From: Phycisphaerales bacterium
GTDB lineage: Bacteria > Planctomycetota > Phycisphaerae > Phycisphaerales > SM1A02
Assembly: GCA_022446905.1 (NCBI GenBank)
Contig: JAKVBT010000005.1
Location: 405,027 to 469,026, forward strand
Direction of reading: 5' to 3'
Length of the DNA: 64,000 nt
Shown: one piece after another, positions 44,472 through 53,481 of the stretch
Layout of the letters: every line of letters begins with the position of its first letter
Numbering within the stretch: position 1 is the stretch's first letter
Made by a program: the position numbers and the translations under genes
Notes under the pieces: model-generated
What the model was told of the DNA's origin: nothing
Database searches by the model: none
What the model saw: the letters and a program-made list of their open reading frames with translations, nothing else

Positions 44472-45593
44472 ATGTCTACGATTCAGATCGACCGACTGCT
44501 TGACACTGTCATCCGACAGGACGCATCGGACCTCCACATTTCTGTGGGGCGCAAGCCGACGCTTCGTCTTGGTGGCCGCTTGCGCAGTCTTGATACCAAG
44601 GTGCTCGAGCCTGAAGACACTGTTGCGTTGATGAAGTCGATTACGCCGGAGCGTTGCCAGCAAGAACTGCAGGAGCATGGCGGTACTGACTTCGGTTTTG
44701 CCTATGGGGATCAGGCCCGTTTTCGTGTCGCGGTCTTCCGTCAGCGGGGCAATATCAGCATTGTGTTGCGTTTGATTCCGAGCCGGCTGTTGACCTTTGA
44801 CGAGATTGGTCTGCCAGAGATTGTGCGTGAGTTGATTCGCCGCCCGCGGGGTCTGTTTGTTGTTACTGGCCCGACGGGGTCGGGGAAAACGACCAGTCTG
44901 GCGACAATGATTGATCACATCAATCAGACACTCGAGCGGCATATTGTGACTGTTGAAGACCCGATTGAGTACTACCACTACCACAAGAAGTCAGTGGTGA
45001 ATCAGCGTGAAGTCGGAGTCGATGTGCCGACCTTCTCAGAGGCGCTCCGTCGCGTGCTGCGACAGGACCCGGATGTCATTCTTGTTGGCGAAATGCGTGA
45101 CTTGGAAACCATCGAGGCGGCGATTCAGGCGGCTGAAACGGGTCACTTGGTATTCGCGACGCTGCACACCACGGGTGCTTCTGGAACGATTAACCGAATT
45201 ATCGATGCGTTCCCGACCAATCAGCAGGAGCAGATCCGGGTTCAACTTTCGGTGACCTTGCTTGCGGTCTTGTCACAGGCCCTGCTTCCACGGTCGGATA
45301 AGCCCGGTCGAGTGGCGTCCTATGAGTTCCTTGTTGTAACGCCAGCAATTGCCAACCTCATCCGTGAAAACAAGACCTTCCGCATTGATTCAGCCATCCA
45401 AACAGGCCGAAAATTCGGCATGCAACTGCTCGATGATCACCTCTGGGCGCTCTATGAGCGGGGGATGATCTCGGCCGAGGACATGATTGATCGGGCTCGA
45501 GATCCAGCAGAATTGACCAATCGGGTCCACCGTGTCGGCAAGACTGTCGGGCGTACTGAATTGGACCAGAAGGATAGCGCAGCCGCTGGCTGA
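44472..45593 (+). CDS. pilT: PilT-type twitching/retraction ATPase
   Basis: Retraction ATPase of type IV pili. The 373 residues show the PilT-specific pattern: LLDTVIRQDASDLHISVGRKP at the N-terminus, Walker A GPTGSGKTTSLATMIDHINQ, VTVEDPIEYYH, Walker B DVILVGEMRDLETIEAAI, HTTGASGTINRIIDAFP and, near the end, PAIANLIREN corresponding to the AIRNLIRE motif needed for retraction. This points to a dynamic pilus rather than a pure secretion system. The 76 bp upstream contain no gene. Confidence 0.93.
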   Translation: MSTIQIDRLLDTVIRQDASDLHISVGRKPTLRLGGRLRSLDTKVLEPEDTVALMKSITPERCQQELQEHGGTDFGFAYGDQARFRVAVFRQRGNISIVLRLIPSRLLTFDEIGLPEIVRELIRRPRGLFVVTGPTGSGKTTSLATMIDHINQTLERHIVTVEDPIEYYHYHKKSVVNQREVGVDVPTFSEALRRVLRQDPDVILVGEMRDLETIEAAIQAAETGHLVFATLHTTGASGTINRIIDAFPTNQQEQIRVQLSVTLLAVLSQALLPRSDKPGRVASYEFLVVTPAIANLIRENKTFRIDSAIQTGRKFGMQLLDDHLWALYERGMISAEDMIDRARDPAELTNRVHRVGKTVGRTELDQKDSAAAG

Positions 45594-45641
45594 ACGTTGC
45601 TTTTGTCCTATGTCGCTAGCCCTTGAAACTACAGAGAGCAC

Positions 45642-45670
45642 TTGACCCGGTGGTTGTCAGGTGCCATAGT
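45642..45670 (+). promoter_or_regulatory. Candidate promoter of the second pilB/pseudopilin unit
   Basis: TTGACC (45642-45647, 5 of 6 matches), a 17-bp spacer, CATAGT (45665-45670, 4 of 6). Predicted start near 45677, at the base of the leader stem that follows. Would drive the second pilB gene and probably the genes to 63.5 kb. Confidence 0.45.
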
Positions 45671-45675
45671 GGTAG

Positions 45676-45730
45676 AGTGCCCCTCGTGATAAACGGCCGG
45701 TGTCCCGGCCCTAGATGATGGCGGGGCACT
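45676..45730 (+). promoter_or_regulatory. Structured 5' leader of the second pilB gene
   Basis: AGTGCCCC (45676-45683) is complementary to GGGGCACT (45723-45730), enclosing an internal hairpin GGCCGG-TGTC-CCGGCC (45695-45710). The two stems are separated by unpaired 11-12-nt strands (TCGTGATAAAC and CTAGATGATGGC). The shape suggests a regulatory leader; I do not recognise a known riboswitch consensus. The ribosome site GGGAG follows before the ATG at 45759. Confidence 0.45.
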
Positions 45731-45758
45731 GGGGGCGCCGTCAGGGAGCAGCCATGTG

Positions 45759-47582
45759 ATGGCACAGGCACGCGAACAATCCTCACGGGATTCAACACGC
45801 CGCAGAAGCTCGAGCCGGAAGCGTTCGAGTGACGGCTCCGCTGCGTCCGAACTCAAAGGTCGCCGATTCGGCAGGATTCTGGTCAAACTCGACAAGCTGA
45901 CTCGGGACGAGGTTCACGAAGCGCTGGCCATCCAGCGCAAGCGCAAGGAGCAGGGGGAGCGATCCAAAGTTGGTGAGATTCTCGTTGAGATGGGCAAGAT
46001 CACTGCCCAGGACGTTACGCAGGTGCTCGCAGGTCAGATTGGCTTGGATTTCATCGCGCTGGAAGCAGAATCCATTGACGAGGCCCTGACCAGCCACCTT
46101 CCAGCAGAGACGGCGCGGACCTATCAAATCGTGCCAGTGGCCTTTGATGCCGGCAAGAAACTTCTCACTATCGCCATGAAGTCGCCGGACAATTTCCGCG
46201 CGGTCGATGATCTGCGTCTGCTCATGGGCTTCAAGGTACGCGCGGTGGTCTGTCCAGAAGCCGCTGTCGATCAGGCCTTGGACCGACTCTATAGCAAGGC
46301 GCAGGGCTCTTCGATGCTCGATGTCATGGCCGAACTTGGTGAGTCGGACACCCTTGCGGCGTTTGAGGGGCGTGGTGAGTCAGTCGACCTTGAGCAGTTG
46401 GCCTCTGCAACTGAAGACAATGCAGTAGTCAAATTGCTCAACTTGGTGCTTTTGCAGGCGATTCGCGACAAGGCTTCAGATATTCACTTTGAGCCTTTCG
46501 AAGATGAATTCAAGATGCGCTATCGCATCGACGGCGTGTTGTATGAAATGGTGCCGCCCCCAGCTCACTTGGCACTGCCGATCGTATCGCGGATCAAGGT
46601 CATGGCAGACCTTGACATTGCTGAGCGGCGACTGCCCCAAGACGGCCGTATTGAACTGACGGTCGCTGCCAATCCCATCGACCTTCGTGTATCCGTGCTC
46701 CCGACAATGTTTGGCGAGTCGGTGGTGATGCGTGTGCTAGATCGCAGCACAGTCGAACTCAGCCTTGATCGCATCGGCTTGCGCGAGGACGAGTTCGAGA
46801 CGATGAACGAACTCATTCGCAAGCCAAATGGCGTGCTTTTGATTACTGGCCCGACCGGTTCAGGAAAGACCACCACGTTGTATGCCGCCTTGAGTGAACT
46901 CAACGATCCGGAAACGAAGATCCTCACTGCAGAGGATCCCGTCGAATATGACATCGATGGGCTCGTTCAGTGTCAGGTCAATACCGATCAGGACCTGACC
47001 TTTGCTCGATTGTTGCGCTCCTTCCTGCGTCAGGATCCTGACACCATTCTCGTTGGTGAGATTCGTGACTTAGAGACGGCGCAGATTGCCATTCAGGCGT
47101 CGCTGACCGGACACTTGGTCTTCTCCACCTTGCACACCAATGATGCACCTTCCACGGTGCTGCGAATGATTGATCTTGGAGTGGAGTCGTTCTTGATTAC
47201 AGCGACCGTCGAGGCTGTCGTGGCCCAGCGCCTGGTGCGACGCATCTGCCAGGACTGCAAGGAAGAGTATGAGCCAAGCCACGCTGAGCTCATGGAGGTG
47301 GAGTTGCGACCAGAGGATGTCACTGGCCGCACCTTCTTCCGTGGTCGTGGCTGTGACAAATGCAACGGCAGTGGATACAAGGGGCGATTGGCCTTGTTTG
47401 AAATCATGCTGCTGGATGACACCATCCGGGAGTTGATTATGACGCAGGCGTCGACCGCGGTATTGCGAATGGAATGTCGGCGGCAGGGCATGCGGACACT
47501 GCGTGAATCGGGCCTGCTCTCGATTTATGACGGCCGGACCACCATCGATGAAGTTATGCGAGAAACGATTAGCGAGGAGTGA
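45759..47582 (+). CDS. GspE/PilB-type assembly ATPase (second copy)
   Basis: Second pilus/pseudopilus assembly ATPase, 607 residues. A basic Ser/Arg-rich start (residues 1-35) precedes a GspE N-terminal domain (KITAQDVTQVLAGQIGLDFI). The ATPase core has KASDIHFEPFEDEFKMRYRI, Walker A GPTGSGKTTTLYA, Walker B ILVGEIRDLETAQIAIQAS, STLHTNDAPSTVLRMIDLG, and zinc-type cysteines CQDCKE and CDKCNGSGYKGR. It heads the platform and pseudopilin genes, so it is probably the dedicated motor of that machine. ATG 45759 or GTG 45756. Confidence 0.93.
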   Translation: MAQAREQSSRDSTRRRSSSRKRSSDGSAASELKGRRFGRILVKLDKLTRDEVHEALAIQRKRKEQGERSKVGEILVEMGKITAQDVTQVLAGQIGLDFIALEAESIDEALTSHLPAETARTYQIVPVAFDAGKKLLTIAMKSPDNFRAVDDLRLLMGFKVRAVVCPEAAVDQALDRLYSKAQGSSMLDVMAELGESDTLAAFEGRGESVDLEQLASATEDNAVVKLLNLVLLQAIRDKASDIHFEPFEDEFKMRYRIDGVLYEMVPPPAHLALPIVSRIKVMADLDIAERRLPQDGRIELTVAANPIDLRVSVLPTMFGESVVMRVLDRSTVELSLDRIGLREDEFETMNELIRKPNGVLLITGPTGSGKTTTLYAALSELNDPETKILTAEDPVEYDIDGLVQCQVNTDQDLTFARLLRSFLRQDPDTILVGEIRDLETAQIAIQASLTGHLVFSTLHTNDAPSTVLRMIDLGVESFLITATVEAVVAQRLVRRICQDCKEEYEPSHAELMEVELRPEDVTGRTFFRGRGCDKCNGSGYKGRLALFEIMLLDDTIRELIMTQASTAVLRMECRRQGMRTLRESGLLSIYDGRTTIDEVMRETISEE

Positions 47583-47610
47583 ACGGGCTTAAGCCCCGGT
47601 CTGCACACCT

Positions 47611-48936
47611 ATGGCGACCTTTCAATATGAAGCACTCGATGCCAGTGGCAAGCCGACAACCGGTTCGGTTGAGGCAGCCACCAGCGAGGACGCAATTCAG
47701 GAAATACGTGGCCAGGGGCTCTTTCCAACCTCGGTAACTCAGGACGAGGCCGGCAAAAAGTCGTCTCGGAAGTCCTCTGCGAAGAAAAAGAAGAAGAAAG
47801 AAAAGGCCAAGAAGTCCTCAGGCGATAAGGAAAAGAAGAAGGGCATCAACTTTTCGATTCCTTCAATCGGTGGCGTGAAAGTCAAATTGCTGACGCAGTT
47901 CACGCGCCAATTATCGACACTCCAAGACGCGGGTTTGCCGCTGCTGCGTTCGCTGCAGATTCTTGAGCAGCAACAAAAGGCTGGGAAGTTGAAATCCATT
48001 CTTGGCGGTGTCGTTGAGGATGTTGAAGCGGGCTCGACGCTCTCCGATGCGTTTGCCAAACATCCCAAGGGATTTGATCGACTCTACTGCAAGATGGTGG
48101 CGGCTGGCGAGGTAGGTGGTGTGCTCGACATCATCCTGCAGCGCCTCGCGAATTTCATGGAAAAAGCAGCGCGTCTGCGTGCCCGCATTAAGGGCGCCAT
48201 GATTTACCCCATCGTGGTCATCATCATTGCAGTCTTGATTGTCACGGGCATTATGTACTTTGTTATTCCGAAGTTTCAGGCCATCTTTCAGGACTTCGAT
48301 ATTGAACTGCCAGGCCTGACCAACTTCTTGATCAATGCGAGTTCTTGGGTTGCTGGGAATCAGCCGGGCCAGACCATTCCAGGATGGGCGGTCGTATTCG
48401 CATCGCCATTTGTTCTATACATGGTGTTCAAATTGCTTCGCAAGACCCAATTTGGGCGTGCGGCCTTTGACTGGCTGGTCCTTAAAATTCCTGTCGTCGG
48501 CGAACTGGCCGAGAAGACGACGGTAGCCCGTTTTACACGGACGCTTGGCACCTTGGTATCGGCTGGTGTGCCAATTCTAGAAGCCATCAACATTACGCGC
48601 GACACCTGCGGCAACTGGGTGTTTGAGCGCACTTTGCAAAAGGTCCATGACTCGATTCGAGAGGGCGAAGCCTTTGCCACGCCAATGCGCGAGGCCAAGG
48701 TGGTCGATCCGATTGTCGTCAACATGATTGATGTGGGCGAAGAAACTGGTGATCTCGATGTGATGTTGATGAAGATCGCTGACAACTACGATGAGGAAGT
48801 CGATGTTGCCGTGCAGTCACTCTTGAGTCTGCTTGAACCCATGCTGATCGTCGTGCTTGGTGGCATTGTCGGCACCATCGTGTTGGCCTTGTTCTTGCCA
48901 CTGGTGAAGATGATTCAGTCGGTGTCGGAGGGCTGA
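47611..48936 (+). CDS. PilC/GspF-type inner-membrane platform protein with lysine-rich insert
   Basis: Polytopic protein that couples the ATPase to growing pseudopilus. 441 residues: N-terminal FQYEALDASGKPTTGSVEA, two GspF domains (LTQFTRQLSTLQDAGLPLLR, GFDRLYCKMVAAGEVGGVLD; then FTRTLGTLVSAGVPILEAI, VVNMIDVGEETGDLDVML) and three membrane segments. Between about residues 49 and 80 lies an unusual run in which more than half the residues are lysine. Begins 28 bp after the second ATPase gene; followed after 3 bp by the first pseudopilin. Confidence 0.94.
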   Translation: MATFQYEALDASGKPTTGSVEAATSEDAIQEIRGQGLFPTSVTQDEAGKKSSRKSSAKKKKKKEKAKKSSGDKEKKKGINFSIPSIGGVKVKLLTQFTRQLSTLQDAGLPLLRSLQILEQQQKAGKLKSILGGVVEDVEAGSTLSDAFAKHPKGFDRLYCKMVAAGEVGGVLDIILQRLANFMEKAARLRARIKGAMIYPIVVIIIAVLIVTGIMYFVIPKFQAIFQDFDIELPGLTNFLINASSWVAGNQPGQTIPGWAVVFASPFVLYMVFKLLRKTQFGRAAFDWLVLKIPVVGELAEKTTVARFTRTLGTLVSAGVPILEAINITRDTCGNWVFERTLQKVHDSIREGEAFATPMREAKVVDPIVVNMIDVGEETGDLDVMLMKIADNYDEEVDVAVQSLLSLLEPMLIVVLGGIVGTIVLALFLPLVKMIQSVSEG

Positions 48937-48939
48937 TTC

Positions 48940-50124
48940 ATGGCGTTGCGTCGCGGATTTACTTTGGTCGAGATCCTCGTGACCATCGGCATCATCGTGG
49001 TGCTGATTGGTTTGTTGGTTGTTGCTGCTGGCGGGGCGCGTCAGGGTGCGATGCGATCGACTACTGGCATGCGCATGACGGCGATGAGTCAGGCAACGAC
49101 TCGATTCGAGGCTGATACTGGATACCTGCCGCCGCTGCTTGATAATGACCGCGCCGGGATTCCTGCGGTTGAGCCCACGCGGCTCAGTGGCGCAGGTGGC
49201 TATCCAAAGTATCTGGAAGTGATCCAAGGACGATACTCATATACCACGCCTGCGGAATACCTCTTGGGATATGGCGGTGTGGAAGATGATGGCTATGAAG
49301 GGCTTGGCCTGCGTCGGCCCGGTCAAGACGGTTGGTGGGATGCATCATTGAATGATGTTGGAACTGCTGGTCGCCCAGAACTGTCTGACCGACGGCCCCG
49401 CCAAGATGGGCCTCGGGGCGAGGTCATCGGCCCGTACCTTGAACTCGATGATCCCGACATGCTCGGGGCGTTGGGCTGGGATGTTGATGCAGGGCAGTGG
49501 GATGGATCTATTGATCCGGCCACAGGACAACCTGCGGTGTACTTCCCGGGCGATGCGAACTTTCGTTTTGAAGCGCCCAAAGTCATCGTCGATGCTTGGG
49601 GCACGCCGATTCGCTACTACCGGGTCAATCATCCGCCGGGCCAGCCTCGTGTGCAGTATCCCGCTGACTATCAACCGCCACAGGCGGACACTGGCACCGT
49701 ATGGCGCTATACCCCTTCATTAAGTGAGGTCTTCGCGCTTCGGCCCTGGGAGATTGAGCCTGGGGAATCGGTCAATTACTGGTTTACGGATAGCAGTGGA
49801 GTGAAGTGGGGGGACTTTGGCCCGCTTGGGGCGGGGACCGAACTCCTTGGTGACCCATCGACAACCTCATCATTAACCGCCTCACGCTTTGGATTTCTCT
49901 CTGCTGGCGCCAATCGCCGCGTCTATGACTGGGCGCGTCGCGATGAGCCAGGCGAATCGATTTCCTCCTTGCGTAACTGGCTTGGCGATCACGCCGAGGG
50001 CGGCAATGAGGGCTGGTACGACGATGGGGTCTCTGTGCAGTGGCTTGGCCGGCCGCGCAGTAGTCAGCTGGTGACGGTGACTGAAGAGGCCAATGCAGAC
50101 AACATCGTGGAGCTTGGGCAATGA
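48940..50124 (+). CDS. GspG-like pseudopilin with long exodomain
   Basis: 394 residues. Class III prepilin signal RRGFTLVEILVTIGIIVVLI: basic leader, cleavage after Gly, Phe+1, Glu+5, then a hydrophobic helix to about residue 31. The exodomain is more than twice that of ordinary major pseudopilins and contains VDAWGTPIRYY, the counterpart of the D-x-WG-x-P-x segment of GspG. It is rich in Gly, Asp, Pro and Trp. GGAGGG about 7 bp upstream supports the start. ATGA overlap with the next pseudopilin gene. Confidence 0.9.
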   Translation: MALRRGFTLVEILVTIGIIVVLIGLLVVAAGGARQGAMRSTTGMRMTAMSQATTRFEADTGYLPPLLDNDRAGIPAVEPTRLSGAGGYPKYLEVIQGRYSYTTPAEYLLGYGGVEDDGYEGLGLRRPGQDGWWDASLNDVGTAGRPELSDRRPRQDGPRGEVIGPYLELDDPDMLGALGWDVDAGQWDGSIDPATGQPAVYFPGDANFRFEAPKVIVDAWGTPIRYYRVNHPPGQPRVQYPADYQPPQADTGTVWRYTPSLSEVFALRPWEIEPGESVNYWFTDSSGVKWGDFGPLGAGTELLGDPSTTSSLTASRFGFLSAGANRRVYDWARRDEPGESISSLRNWLGDHAEGGNEGWYDDGVSVQWLGRPRSSQLVTVTEEANADNIVELGQ

Positions 50125-50990
50125 CCACACGCATGCATCTGAAGGCTCTGACTCGGACGGGTTTCACACTGATCGAGTTGATGGTGGCGATTGTGATCAT
50201 CGGCATTCTGGCTGCGTTGACACTGTCGATCGGATCTGCGGTTTTGGAGTCGGCGGATCGACGCAAGACGCTTGACACGCTCACCTTGCTCGATGCGGCC
50301 TTGACGGAATACGAGCAGCACGTCGCGCGGCGGTTGACTTACGGCCAAGGTGATGGGCCCGACTCTGCCATTACAGATGATCGGCCACTTGCGGGTGTGA
50401 GTCGCTATGACATTCCAGTGGTGGCCTATGGCCAGTCAAACCCAGGCGGAGTCGGATTCTTGGAAGAATTCGACACGATGCCAGAGGACTTCTCAAGTTG
50501 GGAAACGGCTGCGGCCAATCGTGCCGGAGAGAAACTGGTGGATCGGATGATCGACCAAATGCGCGATGTGCAGGCCTGCCGGGACATTCTCGCCAAGATC
50601 TCACCGGCGGCATGGGTTGATCCAAATCCAACCAATGATGACCCAGAGTACGACGATCGATACTTGGCAGATGCTTGGGGGCGTCCCATTGTGGTTGTCT
50701 TCCCTGGGCGCGATTGGTACCGGGTTGGTCAGTACTCGCTCCTGAATGACGACGAAACGGAGAATGCTTCACGCAAGGATGGTGATGACACCATCCGCAC
50801 CTTTGAGGAACGCGCCTTTGGTCCAGCCTTAGGTCGCCGAACCTACTTCATGAGTGCGGGGCCAGATCGCCGCTATGGCTACATTGGCTATCAGCAGCGG
50901 TCCACAGAGGCATTTGAGCCTGATGTCGAGGGGGTGCTGTTTGAGCGAACCCGTGACAATCTGTACTCGTATGAGGTCCCAACGTGGTAG
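50121..50990 (+). CDS. GspG-like pseudopilin
   Basis: 289 residues. Signal RTGFTLIELMVAIVIIGILA with Glu+5 and a membrane helix to about residue 37, then a helix (LDTLTLLDAALTEYEQHVAR) and an exodomain with LADAWGRPIVVVFPG, again the GspG-type motif, and a tail motif FMSAGPDRRYGY shared in style with the preceding protein (FLSAGANRRVYD). Hence probably a duplicated major-pseudopilin-like subunit. The stop overlaps the next gene by 7 bp. Confidence 0.9.
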   Translation: MTTRMHLKALTRTGFTLIELMVAIVIIGILAALTLSIGSAVLESADRRKTLDTLTLLDAALTEYEQHVARRLTYGQGDGPDSAITDDRPLAGVSRYDIPVVAYGQSNPGGVGFLEEFDTMPEDFSSWETAAANRAGEKLVDRMIDQMRDVQACRDILAKISPAAWVDPNPTNDDPEYDDRYLADAWGRPIVVVFPGRDWYRVGQYSLLNDDETENASRKDGDDTIRTFEERAFGPALGRRTYFMSAGPDRRYGYIGYQQRSTEAFEPDVEGVLFERTRDNLYSYEVPTW

Positions 50991-51967
50991 GTCGATCGCA
51001 CAAGTCGGCACGGCAGTCGGGCTTTACGATGATTGAACTGCTCGCAGTCGTATCCATCATTGCAGTGTTGGGCATTGCCACCATTGCCTCCTATCAATCA
51101 ATCGCTGGCGACGTTCGACGTGCTGGTGCGGTCGAGGCCGTCAAGACCATGCTTTCAATCGGGCGTGAGCGAGCCATGCTTGATGGCGAGACCACTTTGG
51201 TCGGCTTCCGGGCGGTGACCAAGGGTGATGACAATCGGGTGGAGATCTTTCTTGCCCAGCCAGGGCATGATGTGCAGGATTGGAGAGGTGGCAGTGATCC
51301 GCGTCGGGCTGTGCGCTTCCTGCCATTGGAGGATGCCGATCGCATGTTGTTGCCTATTGGCAATGCGGTAGCGGTGCCAGCGCATCGGTTTAACTTTCCA
51401 GAAGACGCCTCAGGCAATCTCGTCTACAGCGGCGACTATCACTACTTCGCGACCTCAAACCTCAAGACCCTCACGCCAGAGCCCCCGGGCACGATTCCTG
51501 GAGTGCTCTTTGGTCGTGATGGCGCGCCCGCGACCCTCATAGGGCAGTTTGATGCAGACTTTCTGTGGGTCGACTTTGACCGAGACAAGAAGCAATCAAT
51601 GGGCGGGGTGTTGTATGAATTCAATGACCCTTATGACCCTGACACCTTTGCTCCGCCAGACGGTTGTTGGTTGCTCACTAGGCGTCAGACCAATGGCGCT
51701 TGGAGCGAAACCCAAGTCCTGCTTGACGAACAACTGCCACTGTGTCAGCGACGGGCAACCGATGAGCCTTTTGTATCGGTGGGTCCATATCTCGCGATCT
51801 TTGATGAGCGCACCGCTCGTGAAGAACTTGACACAAGCAGGTGGTCTCCGAATCGCGCCGGTGGCGGCCGCCGCGGCCGCGACTTGACTGAGTTCATCGA
51901 TGCGACGGCCCGCCAATTGCATTTCAACCGATTCACAGGCGTGGCGATGGAGGCATCAAACCGATGA
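50984..51967 (+). CDS. Pseudopilin, GspH-like
   Basis: 327 residues. Signal QSGFTMIELLAVVSIIAVLG with cleavage after Gly and Glu+5; helix to about residue 38, followed by VRRAGAVEAVKTMLSIGRER, the amphipathic continuation seen in GspH/FimT-type minor pseudopilins. The exodomain of about 260 residues has no recognised domain. GTG start inside the preceding gene; ATGA overlap with the next. Confidence 0.85.
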   Translation: MVGRSHKSARQSGFTMIELLAVVSIIAVLGIATIASYQSIAGDVRRAGAVEAVKTMLSIGRERAMLDGETTLVGFRAVTKGDDNRVEIFLAQPGHDVQDWRGGSDPRRAVRFLPLEDADRMLLPIGNAVAVPAHRFNFPEDASGNLVYSGDYHYFATSNLKTLTPEPPGTIPGVLFGRDGAPATLIGQFDADFLWVDFDRDKKQSMGGVLYEFNDPYDPDTFAPPDGCWLLTRRQTNGAWSETQVLLDEQLPLCQRRATDEPFVSVGPYLAIFDERTAREELDTSRWSPNRAGGGRRGRDLTEFIDATARQLHFNRFTGVAMEASNR

Positions 51968-53481
51968 TGCGGCATCAGGCATCTCGCCAAGTACGGGGCT
52001 TCTCGTTGATCGAGTTGCTGATGGCTATTTTCATTTTGGGCATTGGCCTAGTGAGCATTGCGGCGCTCTTTCCTGCGGGCATCGTGCTTCAGCAGCGGGG
52101 TGAAGATGAGTTCAATGGGCCAGTAGTTGCCGATTGGGCGATGGGGTTACTTCGGGACCGCCTTTCGGTTGATGACTTTGGCAGTTGGTGGGATTTTGTT
52201 GCGTGGAATGGGGTGTATGGCAACAACAACAATGTCACAGGTGCCCAGACGCTGGTTCGGGCTCGCCTCGATGCCGATGCTGAAGAGCACCCGGCAGCAT
52301 GGTTGCAGCCAGAGTCATGGCCGTGGTTGCGTCCAGCCTTGATTGCTGATGCCGGCGGTGGTCTTGACACCATGGTGGGGGCAGTTGACATCTTCAATGC
52401 GACTGGTTCTGATTTTGACAACCTTCAGTCGCAGGCAACGACCGTGGGTGAACATACGGCGCCAACTGATGGCACGGCCGGGTATTGGCAGCGCTTCCTT
52501 TCCTTTGATCCAAGTAATGGATTTGATGACCACTCGGAATTGATCGGTATTCCCTTCAATGCAGAGCGCTATCCCGAGGGTCCGCCGCGTGTCTTTATTC
52601 ATCGCACTGAGCGATCGTGGCCACCTGGGTCGGCCAGTGATGCTGCGCCGCAGTATTACTGGGATTGCGCCTTTCGTCGCATTGGTCGTGACCGTGTGCA
52701 GGCTGCAATCTTTGTCTATCGCGTCAAACGTGAGAGCATGACCTCGCCGCGATGGCAACCACAGGGGGTGCCTTTGGACAATGGTGCGGTGGTCCCACCG
52801 GTGCCCTATCGACTGTCTTTGGCAGATGTGGCTCCACCTGACTACCCGGGTTGGGCTGCGGGCTTAGTTGGCAATGAGGACTTTTTTGAGCCCGGTGGAG
52901 GGCCTGGTCAACTGGCTGGGCTACCAGGATTGCCACAAAGCACACAAGATATTGATGCGCTTGAGTCCGGATGGCAGCACCGTGGTCAGTGGCTGCTCGA
53001 TCAGAATGGCATGGTCCATCGTGTTACCGCAGGCCGCAGTGCCAATGATCTTGATGTGCCTGTGGTGCTTTCGGCGCCCATTCCACAGCCCTCAGTTGCG
53101 GTTGCAATCGATAGCAATGATGAAGATGGGGACGGGGAAATCGAGGACATGCGGCGGTTTTCTTCTGCCCGCGCTCTTCCGCCGTCGGTCATGATGTTTG
53201 CATCCGCCGGTCAGTGTGGTGATTGGCCCAATGGTGTGATTCGGGATTTTGCGCACAACGATCGCTTCGACTTAGGGACCGATGATGGCGGACACTGCAT
53301 CCTTGATCGAGATTTAGCTGCGCCTCAACTGGATCCATGGACCGGTCAGTCCAGCCAGTCTGCGCGCTTTGCAGAAGACCCTCCAGTCGTTGACACGCTG
53401 TGGTACATCCCACCCGTGATCGAAGTCAATGGCTTCCGATACGAGTTAGAGCCTATCTATGTCGCGGTGGAGGATCTGTGA
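51964..53481 (+). CDS. Large pseudopilin, GspI/PilV-like position
   Basis: 505 residues. Signal VRGFSLIELLMAIFILGIGLV with Glu+5 and the GIGLVSIAALFPAG helix typical of minor pseudopilins of the GspI/PilV type. The exodomain of about 460 residues is far larger than usual and includes a calcium-loop-like stretch DSNDEDGDGEIED at about residue 383. The stop shares one base with the next start (TGATG). Confidence 0.87.
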   Translation: MMRHQASRQVRGFSLIELLMAIFILGIGLVSIAALFPAGIVLQQRGEDEFNGPVVADWAMGLLRDRLSVDDFGSWWDFVAWNGVYGNNNNVTGAQTLVRARLDADAEEHPAAWLQPESWPWLRPALIADAGGGLDTMVGAVDIFNATGSDFDNLQSQATTVGEHTAPTDGTAGYWQRFLSFDPSNGFDDHSELIGIPFNAERYPEGPPRVFIHRTERSWPPGSASDAAPQYYWDCAFRRIGRDRVQAAIFVYRVKRESMTSPRWQPQGVPLDNGAVVPPVPYRLSLADVAPPDYPGWAAGLVGNEDFFEPGGGPGQLAGLPGLPQSTQDIDALESGWQHRGQWLLDQNGMVHRVTAGRSANDLDVPVVLSAPIPQPSVAVAIDSNDEDGDGEIEDMRRFSSARALPPSVMMFASAGQCGDWPNGVIRDFAHNDRFDLGTDDGGHCILDRDLAAPQLDPWTGQSSQSARFAEDPPVVDTLWYIPPVIEVNGFRYELEPIYVAVEDL

